Assembly (NCBI GenBank): GCA_029959085.1
Contig: JARWIR010000023.1
Location: forward strand, 10,367,860-10,431,859
Source of the DNA: Nemophila menziesii
Lineage: Eukaryota; Streptophyta; Magnoliopsida; Boraginales; Hydrophyllaceae
DNA: 64,000 bases
Direction: 5' to 3'
Shown: positions 1 to 10,896 of the stretch, piece by piece
How positions within the stretch are numbered: position 1 is the stretch's first letter
Layout: every line of letters begins with the position of its first letter
The notes under the pieces: generated by a model
Seen by the model: the letters and a program-made list of their open reading frames with translations, nothing else
What the model was told of the DNA's origin: nothing
Database searches by the model: none
Program-made: the position numbers and the translations under genes

Positions 1-1255
1 AATTCTATTTCATAACATATGATGTTTAAGGGTTAAATCAGCCAGTTACAATGGTCGGGATTCTAAATTTCTTATACCCCCGTCAGGGTGGAATATAAGG
101 CTATCCTAGAGTGTCACTAGTCCCGTCAGGGTAAATATGATCCACTTTCGAATGATTAAGCAATTTTACCACATTGGCCCTAAAATTAACTAAGCTCGTC
201 AGAGTAAATAGCTTCTATTTTAGATTCAGTAATTAATTCAGTACCTAAACCCTCCGTCAGGATGATCCACACGCCACGTATGTGGAATAGCCTAGATACC
301 AACACCTGTTCTTAGTTCATGACTCCAAAAACAGTAAATAATCTCAAATTATCGAAAAGAGTAAAAGACCCAATTTAATTTAATTTAACAGAAACTCAAA
401 TTCAGACATAAGAAATTTAATAGAATAGGGATTCACCCATTAAGCATTCTCAAGTACTATGAAGAAATTAGCTCATACTAATTAAAAAGAAAACTAAATT
501 AAAAGAAATGGAATTCATAATGTTTTACAGAATTAAAAATAAGAAAGACCTAATTTCTGGAATTGGATTCTGCTGAGAATGGAGATATAGATTCTCTTCA
601 GCTCTACAGCTTCTTCTTCTCCCTTCTGCTTCTTCTCCCTTGGTGTTTTATTTTGTAAAAAATGAATTGTGTGAAAAATAGAAGTCAAGAGCTCCTTTTA
701 TAAGCTAAAATTCGGATTAGGCCTTGGGCTTAAAATTAAATCACTAATTAAAAGCCCAAGTCCATTTTCTAAGCCCAAAATCCCGTAACTGCTGCACCAC
801 CTCTACTAAAACGGCTCTATCCGATTTGTTATAACTCCGATTGACTTGAAATCACTTGCTAACTTTCCGTAACTCGATAAGGAACGTTTTCTCTTCAAAG
901 GTCAGCGGATAAATAAACTCTTAAGTGCCTCGAAATCAGCAATATTTGGCCTGTTTTCCAGATTTGCAGCTCCAAAATATGATTCTTTCGGGATTTATCT
1001 TCAAGCTTTGACTCCATATCACGATCTTTGACTCTCTTCTCGGATTCCTTTCCTAGCTAATATTCAAAACCTACAAACTTTTCACTAAAATACACAAGAT
1101 TACGCGCAAAAGTTTAATAAATCAAAAATACTAGAAATAAAATAGGAATTCTGGATTATTGCATTTTTAACTAAAAAGTCTATTGAAATGTTCAAATAAA
1201 CAGCAAAAATGATGTCTCCCAAGGGTTGAAAATAGAAACAATTAGGGAGACATCA
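1..1255 (-). repeat. E1 3' LTR (partial)
   Basis: The stretch matches the E1 5' LTR at 11212-12162 and ends in the shared boundary GACATCA (minus strand: TGATGTC). About 315 bp of the LTR lie left of the window. It keeps roughly 300 bp near 341-690 that the 5' LTR has lost. Confidence 0.9.
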
Positions 1256-1275
1256 AGACCCCCAACTCAAACCTT
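1256..1275 (-). other. E1 polypurine tract
   Basis: On the minus strand a purine-rich TTTGAGTTGGGGGTCT directly precedes the LTR start TGATGTC. This is the expected place of the plus-strand primer of reverse transcription. The same motif lies next to the 3' LTRs of E3 and E5. Confidence 0.75.
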
Positions 1276-2708
1276 TGTCGTCCCGGCAAAGTAAAACAAA
1301 ACAAATCAAAGGGGTAGAAGTAAACGTAAGAACAAGTAGAAGCTAGCAAATACACCTAAAGCAATTCTCAAGATAAACCTCATATAGCAAACTCTAGAAA
1401 CTAATATACACATACATCTATGATGCAAAATCAAACATAAATAATCTCAATCATAAAATTAAAGTTGCAATGCTTGAAGGTTACACTTGAACTCATCTTT
1501 GTATGATGGCTATAGGGTGGTCATCAATCCTAACTCGCTTTGAACGCTCCACCTAGTATATTCCCTATCAACAGAATTATAAATTCACTATGTACTTAGG
1601 AATCACGAGGTCTTTATGGTTTTAATATTGGCTTAAGGACGGTGTGGATGTATATTTGGTAAATTTGAAGTGAGCTTTTGGCTCTCTCCTCACTTACCAT
1701 CAACAAAGTCCTCGAGCTTGAGTTTACGCTAAAAAAATTTCTCACTCACCCATTCAAGCAACAATTTAGCGTCCCATGTCTACCCATTACAACTAAGATG
1801 ATTTTTCAGAAAATTTCCACTTTGCTGGATGTTTATTCGTATATATTTTTCTTTTTCTTTTCTTTTCTCTTTTTTTTTGTACAGATGCAAACCGGGTTCC
1901 CGATTTCTACTGTATGGTTTTTTAAATTTTTTTCATTTTTTCTTTCTTTTTCAATTTTTCTCATTCCTGGCAAAGGGTTACGAGTATATATCATCTGCAA
2001 TTGTGCTACAATACAAAGCACATCAATCCTAACCCAATAAATTACCCATTAGTGGACCCACCACCCCAAACTCAAGCTCGAGACATGTCTTAGGATTGTG
2101 ATTCAACTGCGGGGCATATGGTCATGCCTAATAATCTAAGGGATAATGGCTTATATCGTGGCTACAAAGAAAAGGCTAAAGGCTCAAAGTGGGCTAAGAC
2201 GGATAATAATTAATACAAGGGATAGAAGGCTAAAAAGGTCACAAATGGCTAACAAAGAACTGTCCCTATCATTTTCCTAAGTACATAGCTTGTCTTTAGT
2301 TCATATCTAGGTGCGTTCTCTACTAATTAGGATTTCACGTTCTACACACCTAACATATTCCTTAAGTACAAGCTTACTTCATTTGCATTGTTCATTAATT
2401 TTTCCTATTAATTACCTATGTTTGCATGCACTTCTAAATGATTTTTATATTAATCCCTAAAGTACACTATTTACTATCATAGATTCATCAAAAGTATTCT
2501 TAAAGGAACATTTAAAATTTTATACAGTCAAACGCAACTCTAAAAATTCTTTTATTGAAAGCAAGTAAAAACAAATAGCACATAAAAACTGGGATGAGGC
2601 AACGAACCCCACCCCAAACTCAAAAATGAGCCGTGTCCCCACGACTCGAAAAAGACTCAAAGCAATTAAACTAATCTACACTAAAAAGGAAGGATTAGAA
2701 AACGTATC
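1276..2708 (-). other. E1 3' noncoding region
   Basis: No credible gene is seen. The stretch holds pyrimidine runs near 1848-1880 and 1918-1965 (purine on the element's sense strand), a conserved hairpin at 1668-1695, PPT-like motifs near 2061-2076 and 2611-2625, and a stray palindrome at 1889-1906 that matches the array at 4417-4940. The same blocks recur in the same order in E3, E4 and E5. Short ORFs here are low-complexity translations of T-rich runs. Confidence 0.7.
1668..1695 (-). other. Conserved 3' noncoding hairpin of E1
   Basis: AAGTGAG and CTCACTT form a 7-bp stem around a 14-nt loop. The motif is found at the equivalent place in E3, E4 and E5 with the same spacing. Confidence 0.6.
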
Positions 2709-4049
2709 TTAACCAGCGTGTGGCTGGTTACCGGTGTTGCGTTCTGGACCTTTGTCTCGCGTAAGAGCATCATAAATTGCATTTTGAAGTGTGTTTACGC
2801 CTAGGATCAAAGTTCGAATAAGTTCCAATTCTCTTGTAACGTTTCCTAAGGTACCAATCATCTTCTCTTGATTCTCTTCCAACACCCTAATTTTCGATTC
2901 CAACTCAGGAGCATTCTTCGCTTTCTTTGGTGGAGGAGCTCTAGGAGTCTTCGTAGCTCGTGTTGACTCATCATGTATTATCTGAATTGTAGTCAATGCC
3001 ATGCTCATTCCAACTATCACACCATCATCCTCTGCGCTCGTACGCAGAATCTTTGCGTCTAGGCACAACGTAGTAATAGTACAAGGAAACTTGAGATTCT
3101 GTTGTTTCATCGGAGCTCTTGCGAATTCCATGATGGTGTCATAAATAATCTTAGCAACATTCATCTATTTTTCCTCAACAATACACTTGATAAAAATTAT
3201 ATGCTCCTTCTTCAACTCGGATGTGTGTTTAATTCCAAAGAAAGTAGGTATTATGAACCGAGACCAAACCTTCACACTAGGTGTAAAATTACTGCTGTAA
3301 AACTGTCCAGGATATCTTTCACCTTCTGGAATTGGGCTAGCCCCATTAATAAGTACAGTTCCCCAAAGGGATTCATAATCAAAAGAAAGGTCATTAAGGG
3401 TTTCTTGGAATGGACATAATCCCGTAAAGTTGGGTAATTTCAAAGATTTCCGAATAAGTTCAATAGAGAAAGGAACTACCTTTTTGCGAATTTCAATTGC
3501 CTCACTGGATAGGGCTAAACCTTCATAAAATTCTTGCACAAAAGTAGGAATAAACTCAAGCTTCCTTTCTCTTAATTCTCTCCAACCAAACTTGTCACAA
3601 ACAACAACATATTCTCAATGAGCACTACTCATTATATTCTTAGGAAAGTGCATCTCTTCACCAAACTTTAAAAATTCAATTCTCTCGCGAACCTGTTCAT
3701 TCCATGAAGTATAAACCCTCTAAGGCTTTTGGGCCCACATCTTTCTTCGCGGAGGTTTCTGTTGAACTGGTACTTCTGGAACTTCTTGTTCAGTTTTATC
3801 CTCTAGTTCTTTCTCAATCTCATCTTCATGTTCTTCTTCACTTTCTGGTTCATTAATTAATCTTCTCCTCTTACCCGTGATTTCTTTCTTTTTCGGACCA
3901 AGCTTAACTTCTTCAGTATTTCGTTTAGGACGCGAATCAGGAAACTCAATATCTTGTTCGTGAGTACCACCAATAGTGGTCTTCTTTCTAGGAGCAGTTC
4001 TTCGGAAATCACCGGTCCTGTTAGTCATCTCTTTCCACCTCAAACTCAA
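2709..4049 (-). pseudogene. E1 PTPD ORF ('putative plant transposon protein'), broken
   Basis: This extra ORF lies 3' of pol in Athila-type elements. It starts at an ATG near 4028 (MTNRT, as in E2, E4 and E5). A basic and acidic N-terminal region follows, then the conserved core, for example WSRFIIPTFFGIKHTSELK, which aligns with the core of E4 and E5. A C-terminal part rich in heptad-like residues (LEENQEKMIGTLGNVTRELE) suggests a coiled coil. The frame is broken after 3720 and by a stop near 3165. The core resembles the plant transposon-protein domain that Pfam, as I recall, lists as PF20167; this is from memory. Its biochemical role is unknown. Confidence 0.7.
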
Positions 4050-4416
4050 AACATCAAATAGTGAGAAACTAGAAAAAAATTTAGAACTTTGATGTTTTGA
4101 GGCTTAGGAATTGAAGATTAAGGTGGAATATGAAGTGGGTAATGGTTAATTTGTGTGGGAGAAGGTAGAATTGGGTTTAATTAAAGGATTGCGTGAAGAA
4201 CAATTTTTGATGAAAAACTAAGGATTTGATGTTATTTTGGAGAAGAGGTGTGTTGATTTTGTGTTTTTGTGATGGAAGAGGGTGGGATTTGATGATATAT
4301 ATAGGTATTAATGATGATTTTCGGAGATGGGGAGGCTATGGGTGCGTTTTAGGTAAAAACTTACAGACGAGGCTAAGAAAACTAGGTTAAAAAGCACAAA
4401 ACCGCCATCACAGCAT

Positions 4417-4940
4417 CAAAACCGGGTACCCGGTTCCGCGTCGCTGTGTCGGCGCGGAAAATTACTTAAGTGAGTTTTTTTTTACCTCAAAATGCCAATA
4501 ATGGGTGGACCCCAAAACGCTGGGTCAGAGAGCACTCCTTCAAAACCGGGTTCCCGGTTTAGGCGACTCCGGGTACCCGGTTTGCCACGCTGATGTGGGT
4601 TGACACGCAAGTGGTGACGCAGCAAACGGCGGGACCCAGGACGCTGGGTCAGAAAGTTCGAAATGTACAGCACCAAAACTGGGTTCCCGGTTTTGTGAAA
4701 TCCGGGTACCCGGTTTCCGTCAAGGTCGAGGATGAAGACGCAGCCAATGGCTGCCATCCAAGACGCTGGGTCAGAAGCTCCAAAAATCACAGCTCTCGAA
4801 ACCGGGTTCCCGTTTTTGAAAATCCGGGTACCCGGTTCGTGACGCTATGTCGTGAACCAAGACGCGCCTTCTTGCGTGTGGAAGGTTGGTACCAGCTCCA
4901 AAACCGGGTTCGCGGTTTTCGCAAAACCGGGTACCCGATT
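4417..4940 (-). repeat. E1 palindrome array
   Basis: Four units of about 100-133 bp each hold a palindrome doublet. The first member is AAACCGGGTTCCCGGTTT or a close variant (4543, 4676, 4799, 4901). The second is CCGGGTACCCGG or a variant (4569, 4702, 4824, 4924). A spacer motif ACGCTGGGTCAGA recurs at 4517, 4641 and 4763. A single palindrome stands at 4421. The array lies between the end of pol and the PTPD ORF. ORFs that cross it on both strands are by-products of the repeats. Confidence 0.85.
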
Positions 4941-5173
4941 TCTCCTGGACAACCAACCTATTTTTCCTCTATTTTCGTCCTTTCGACCCCAAACTCTTGA
5001 CCTTTTTACCCCTGAAATCATCAAAAACAACTACCCTTCCTCATTTATTAATAATAAACACTAAAATTATGAAATCAAACTATTTTACACTACGAAAATA
5101 AAAAACTCAAACTAATGTACAATGAATTGGCTTTTGTTTAATGTCGTTAAGCTCGACCGGTTACCTCACGCTT
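4941..5173 (-). other. E1 spacer between pol and palindrome array
   Basis: Noncoding, AT-rich. It holds a PPT-like motif (CCCCAAACTC on the plus strand) near 4985-4997. E2, E3 and E6 carry the same motif at the matching place. Confidence 0.5.
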
Positions 5174-6480
5174 CTAAGGAGTCTCGAAGAGATACATGAC
5201 CTCCCCGGGATGTGGATCTTCCAAGCGGTTGGTATCTTCACCTCCATGGTATATCTTTAAACGATGACTGTTCGCCATAAAGGTACGGTTCTCTAGTGGA
5301 TGTTCTATTTCTATTGCCCCATGAGGTGTAACTTTGGTCACAATGTATGGACCCGACCACGTAGACCTTAATTTACCCGGATAATTGCTGAACTTTGAAT
5401 TATACTTCAATACTCTTTGTCCCACTTCAAAGTTCTTTGCACGAATCTGATTGTCATGCCATTTCTTCGTGTTTTCTTTGTAAAGTTTAGCATTTTCATA
5501 GGCATTCAATCGGAATTCGTCAAGTTCATTAAGCTTCATCATACGATTCTCTCCGGCTAAGGTAGGATCTAAGTTCAACTACGCAATTGCCCAATAGGCA
5601 CCCATTTCAAGCTCAAGAGGTAAGTGACAAGCCTTACCATACACCATACGATACGGAGACGCACCAACGGGAGTCTTAAACGCAGTGCGATAGGCCCACA
5701 ACGCATCATCTAACTTCATTGACCAATCTTTTCTTATAGGACCAACAGTCTTCTCTAGGATTGATTTTACTTCACGATTCGATACTTCAGCTTGACCATT
5801 AGATTGTGGATGATATGCAGTAGATACACGGTGTCTTACTCCATATTTCTCTAGAACAGTCTTCAAATACTTATTAACGAAATGAGATCATCCATCGCTA
5901 ATAATCACTCTAGGTGTAACATGTCTAGTGAAAATATGTGATTTCAAGAACTTAATCACCACTTGTGAATCATTGGTTGGTAAAGCCACAGCTTCTACCC
6001 ATTTAGATATGTAATCAACAACTAATAAGATGTAGAGGTTACCATTTGAAGGAATGAACGGACCCATAAAATCTATACCCCAAACATCGAATATTTCAAC
6101 TTCTAAAACATTATTACGTGGCATCTCATACCTCTTGGATATGTTTTTGGTAAACTGGCATCTTGTACATTTCTTAACATATTCATGACAATCTTTTACA
6201 AGAGTAGGCCAGTAAAAACCTGATTGGAATACCTTAGAAGCAATTCTATCTCCTTTGAAATGTCCTCCATAGAGTGAATCATGACATCCAGCTATAATGG
6301 CTTCTGTTTCCTCCTTGGCTACACATCTTCGTATCATTTGGTCAGCACAAACTTTGTAGAGGAAAGGATCCTCCCAAAAGAACTGTCTAGCACGATGAGC
6401 AAACCTTTTTATTTCTTGATAAGTGGATCCTTCAGGAAAAGAACCACTCACCACTAAATTCGCAATATATGCATACCAAG
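5174..6480 (-). pseudogene. E1 integrase region, broken
   Basis: INT would join the cDNA to host DNA. The N-terminal HHCC zinc region is seen ([11 protein letters not shown], then CTRC). The catalytic D, D and E sit in [13 protein letters not shown] and [12 protein letters not shown]. The C-terminal SH3-like part holds FEVGQRVLKY and WSGPYIVTKV, ending at MYLFETP near 5174. A TGA follows ISDG near 5888 and another stop lies near 5579, so no active enzyme is made. A conserved tail after the C-terminal domain matches E2. Confidence 0.9.
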
Positions 6481-6539
6481 GAGTTTCGTAATCACGAACA
6501 TCAAATAAACTCTCATCAGGAAACTCTTCTCTAACTGCT

Positions 6540-6960
6540 TCAGTACCACTATTCATATCTGAACCTTCAAGACGCGATAGATGATCTGCAACCTGATTCT
6601 CACAACCCTTTCTATCTTTAATTTCTAAATCGAATTCTTGAAGCAATAAAACCCATCTGATTAACCTCGGTTTCGCATCCTTCTTTTCCATAAGATATTT
6701 AATCGCTGAGTGATATGTATAAACAATAACTTTCGCTCCAAGAAGATAAGAGCGAAACTTATCAAATGAATACACAACTGCTAGTAACTCTTTTTCTGTA
6801 ACTGTATAATTAACTTGAGCACCATTAAAAGTTTTACTAGCATAGTAAATCGAATGAAAAATCTTATCTTTTCTCTATCCCAATACAGCTCCCATACACA
6901 AATCACTCGCATCACACATAACCTCAAACGGTAAACTCCAATCTGGAGGTAAAAACTATA
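6540..6960 (-). pseudogene. E1 RNase H domain, broken
   Basis: RNase H degrades the RNA of the RNA-DNA hybrid. The motif CDASD is present in a shifted frame near 6910. [12 protein letters not shown] and HLSRLEG mark the C-terminal half. Where gypsy RNase H has T-D-H, E1 reads TYH, so a catalytic Asp is lost. A frameshift near 6950 and stops near 6880 and 6780 break the frame. Confidence 0.85.
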
Positions 6961-8070
6961 GGAGCAGAAATAAGCTTTTCTTTGATTGCTTGGAAGGCCG
7001 CTAAACAAGCTTCATCAAAAAGGAATTTGGAGTCCTTTTCAAGTAAGTTGCATAGCGGTTTAGCAATCTTAGAAAAGTCTTTAATGAAACGCCTATAAAA
7101 GCCGGCATGGCCTAGAAAACTTCTTACCCCTTTAACAGAAACAGGAGGGGGAAGAGTTTTGATTACCTCTATCTTCACTCTATCAACCTCTAATCCAGCA
7201 CTCGAAACCTTGTGACCCAGAACTATACCTTCGCGAACCATGAAATGACACTTCTCCCAGTTTAAGACCAAATCTGTTTCCTTGCATCTGATTAATACTT
7301 TCTCCAAGTTATCTAAACATTTATCAAAATCATCACCAAACACGGAGGAATCGTCTATAAAAACTTCAAGAAAATTATCGATCATATCCCAGAAGATGGC
7401 CATCATACATCTTTGAAAGGTAGCAGGCGCATTACACAACCCAAATGGCATTCTGCGATATGCAAAAGTACCAAAGGGGCATGTAAATGTTGTTTTATGT
7501 TGATCTTCTGGAGCCACGTAAATCTAATTATACCCGGAATAACCATCTAAGAAACAGTAGTATTCTCTTCCAGCTAATTTATCTAACATTTGATCAATGA
7601 AGGGGAGAGGGAAATGATCTTTTCTGGTGGATTTGTTCAATTTTCTGTAATCCATACAAACTCTCCAACCAACTACTGTTCTTGAAGGAATGGCTTCATT
7701 GTCATCATTAAGAATTGTCTTCATTCCTCCTTTCTTCGGTACACACTGAACTAGACTCACCCATTCACTACTCGAGATGGGATAAATAACCCCGCGTCTA
7801 AAAGTTTGATCACCTCTTTCTTCACTACATCCTTCATCACGGACATTAATCTTCTTTGACCTTCAACTGAGCGTGTGTTATCATCTTCAAGTATGATTTT
7901 GTGTTGACAATAGGAGGGACTAATGCCTTTGATGTCAGCAATTGTCCAACCTATTGCCTCTTTATTGGCTCTTAACACACGCAACAGTTTATCTTCTTGA
8001 GGACCTGTTAAATTTTCTGAAACAATAACAGGTAGAGTTTCATTAGTACCTAAATACGCATACCTCAAGT
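6924..8070 (-). pseudogene. E1 reverse transcriptase, broken
   Basis: Conserved RT blocks are readable: CMDYRKLNKSTRKDHFPLPF, then FLDGYSGYN, FAYRRMPFGLCNAPATFQRC, and the catalytic FIDD in VFIDDSSVFGDDF. The thumb motif [17 protein letters not shown] follows. A TAA interrupts the frame just after FLDGYSGYN (near 7523) and a frame change lies near 7760. The protein is not functional. Confidence 0.9.
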
Positions 8071-8760
8071 GTGATGGTAATGGCTTTTCTTCCAATTCCG
8101 GAGGAGATTCAATTGAAGGCTTCTTTTTAGAAGTGATCTCCCCCGGTTCTCTCACAGGTTCATAGGCTAGACGCCTATACTTCGGATTCTCAGAATTAAG
8201 AGATGCCACTGTTTCGGCAAGCTCTTCCATCATCTCAGGTAAGTGTAATGTCAAAGCGGCCTGCAAGATATCATCATAATTAAAACAATCAAATACCTCT
8301 TGCGATGCCTCCTCAACTACATCAACTCTGAAGCAATCTTCTTGAGAATCTCGAAACTTCATAGCTCTGAATACATTAAATTTGACCTCCTCGTCTTGGA
8401 TTCTCATCGTCAATTCGCCGTTTTCTACACCAATCAAAGTACGCCCCGTGGACAGGAATGGTCTTCCCAAAATAATGGGGACATTCCTATCCGCGTCGTA
8501 TTCAAGTATAACGAAATCAACGGGAAATACTAACGTACCTGCCTTAAGAAGGACATCTTCCATTCGGCCTTCTGGATGTGCAAGAGATCTGTCCGTCATT
8601 TGCAAGACCATAGAAGTAGGTCTTGCTTCTCCAATTTTTAGCTTATCAAAGATCGATTTGGGCATGAGATTGATGCTCGCACCCAAATCACATAGCGCTT
8701 TACCTTTCCATTCTTCTCAAATCGATATCGGAATTTTGAAACTCCCAGGATAAACTAACT
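8071..8760 (-). pseudogene. E1 retropepsin-like protease region, broken
   Basis: PR would cut the polyprotein. The fold is marked by PGSFKIPISI, then ALCDLGASINLMPKS with the catalytic Asp kept, and VPIILGRPFLSTGRT as the second conserved block. DLGAS is the usual Athila form of the active site. A TGA splits PGSFKIPISI from EEWKGKAL near 8718. The part after about residue 120 is the linker to RT. Confidence 0.85.
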
Positions 8761-10752
8761 TTGGAGGTAATTTACTTTGACAAATAGCACTACATTCTTC
8801 AAGAAGACCAATCATCTCATTATCACAATATGACCTTTTGTTAGTGAGGGTTCTCTTAAAAAAATTCGTGTACTTAGGAATATCTCGGATAGCTTCCAAC
8901 AACGGAATGTTAATACTAAGGCATCTCACTCTATTAAAGAATTTCTGAAAATCGGCCAAATCACCCTTTTTCTGAACTCGAGATGGAAACGGTGGAGGAG
9001 GGCGATTACTCATAACATCATCTTTCTTCTTTGGAATTTCACTCGGCCTCTCTATTTCTTCGACCTCAACATCTTTTTCTTTCTCACCCACATCCTTTTC
9101 TTTTCTCGGAACTTCTTTCTCTTTCATAATTGGAAAAGGAGGTGGAGGGAGATTCTTACCACTTCTCAATGTAACAGCTTTGCAATCTTCATGTTGTCTC
9201 AGATTTTCTGTGTCACTAGGGAGTTGCCTTTGTGGACGCTGATTAAGCTGTTTCGCGAATTGATCCATTTGGTTCTGAAGTAGTTTGATACTTGCGTCAG
9301 ACGCTTGTTGATTCTTCATAGCTTGCGTCTGGAGAGCAATTAGGCTTTCAACAGTTCTCTGAAGGGTAACCACACCTTCTTGTGGATGGGCAGGTAAGGC
9401 TTTTTGGTTCATGGTTTCATTGTAAGTGTCTTGAGGAGCTTGTCTTTGCACATAATTTCCTTGATTCTGTCCTCCTTGATAATTATTGTGTGGTTTTGGG
9501 TTGAAGTTGTTACCTTGGGGACGCGGCTGATACGCATATGTAGGATTGGCTACCCTATTAGGATTTGAGTATTGAAACCCATGATGGTTTCTGTTAGGCG
9601 AATTAAAGTTTCCTCTGTTGGAGACAAACATCACAGGCTCTTGATTATTCGGACAACTTTCCTCATCATGGTCATTCATACCACGACCCGAAAACATATA
9701 AACTTCTTGTGCAGCTTGCACAACTACCTTCTTACCCGAAAATCCTTCTTTTACAGCTAAAGTTAGTTGTTTTAATTGTTGCTCTATGGTGGTTTGAATC
9801 TTGTTCTCAAGTGTAGCAAACTTTTCTTCGATATTAACCTTATTCACTCCTCTAACTGGGGTTCTTACTAAATTCCATCAAACTTCATTCTTTACCGCTC
9901 TCTCTAGGATGAGTCTCGCATGAGCCGGTTGAACTTGTAAAAACCCAGCACCACATAGCAAATCTAAATCTTCCCTTGAAGTCCCATCAAGACCCTTGTA
10001 GAAATTTTTTAGCTGTTGTTGTTCTGAAAGGTCATAATCGGGAACTCTTCGTAAGCACATCTGAAATCTTATTTTTACCCAAAGTTTCATCATATTCTTG
10101 ACGGAATTGAGTTAATTCAAGTTGATCATTTTATCTCATGTTACTTGGGTAATACCTGTCAAAGAAAGCAGTTTCTAATTGATCCTAATTTGTTATCTTC
10201 GTAGGGTCTTGCGTATCGTGCATTCACTCGCTCCATCAATAACGAAAAATCGAAACGCAACAAAATACATTTGTTCTTTTGAAACTCCTTGTGTGATGTA
10301 AGAATCACATATCTGCTTGAATTTATGTACTGCTCGAAGGGGGTCTTCTCTAGCTTTACCACGAAAATTTCCAAAACTTTGGAATTGAGCTAACATACCC
10401 GAATCTAGACGAAACCTCGGAACATCTATATCTGGAGCACCCACCCCTATAGCAGGAGCACGGAATGGAACTTCTTCTGGACCATTAACAAACCAGGGAT
10501 CGACCATTTGAATTTGGACGGGAGGATTAAGATAGACAGGTGGAATCGGAGGATTAGGAATTCCAGGAGGTGCTATTGGTTGACCATTTTCGTCTACTTG
10601 AGATCCTGGGTTCCCTTGGTTGTTAATATTGATATTATTCATTATGTTCGCTAATTCTTCTATCTTCTCTTGTTAGCAAGTCTGATTAATGATTCTGGAT
10701 TATTAAGGATCGGAGGTGATGGCTCTAGATCCTTAAAGAGTCTCTTTCGCAT
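8717..10752 (-). pseudogene. E1 gag, broken
   Basis: Gag forms the virus-like particle. An ATG at 10752 opens MRKRLFKDLEPSPPILNN, matching the start of E2 gag. The retrotransposon gag core shows in EDPLRAVHKFKQICDSYITQ. A Q/N/P-rich C-terminal half runs to 8717. The zinc knuckle, intact as CX2CX4HX4C in E4 and E5, is degenerate here (MNDHDEESC). Several stops and frame changes occur (near 10660, 10193, 10130 and 9860). Confidence 0.85.
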
Positions 10753-10764
10753 ACACCAAACCTA

Positions 10765-10790
10765 AAAACCTGAGAAAGATGAACAAACAA
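10765..10790 (-). promoter_or_regulatory. Pyrimidine-rich CAG/G motif before E1 gag
   Basis: The minus strand reads CATCTTTCTCAGGTTTTTAGG just before the gag ATG. A pyrimidine tract and CAG/G at this place recur in E2-E6 and resemble a 3' splice site. Function is inferred only. Confidence 0.35.
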
Positions 10791-10871
10791 AAAGCGTAAA
10801 ACTGATTAAAAACAAAAACAAAAATAAATGCAACTATCACTAAAGGATAAACACCGTGGTCACACGCTACC

Positions 10872-10890
10872 GTCCCCGACAGCGGCGCCA
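10872..10890 (-). other. E1 primer-binding site (tRNA-Asp type)
   Basis: On the minus strand TGGCGCCGCTGTCGGGGAC lies six bases after the 5' LTR end. It matches the 3' end expected for plant tRNA-Asp, with one change relative to E3 and E5. Confidence 0.85.
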
Positions 10891-10896
10891 AAAACT

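Noticed and set aside
1678..2040. Small hydrophobic, Phe-rich protein (also 23244-23576)
   Set aside because: A translation of a T-rich tract; not conserved as protein between E1 and E3.
4482..4790. Envelope-like gene between pol and the 3' LTR of E1
   Set aside because: No signal peptide, membrane segment or envelope motif was found in the 3' ORFs of any element; the ORF there is of the PTPD type.
4593..5000. ORFs of 60-135 codons on both strands over the E1 palindrome array
   Set aside because: They follow from stop-poor GC-rich palindromes; protein text such as KPGTRF and NRVPGF repeats with the DNA units and has no start context or homologue.
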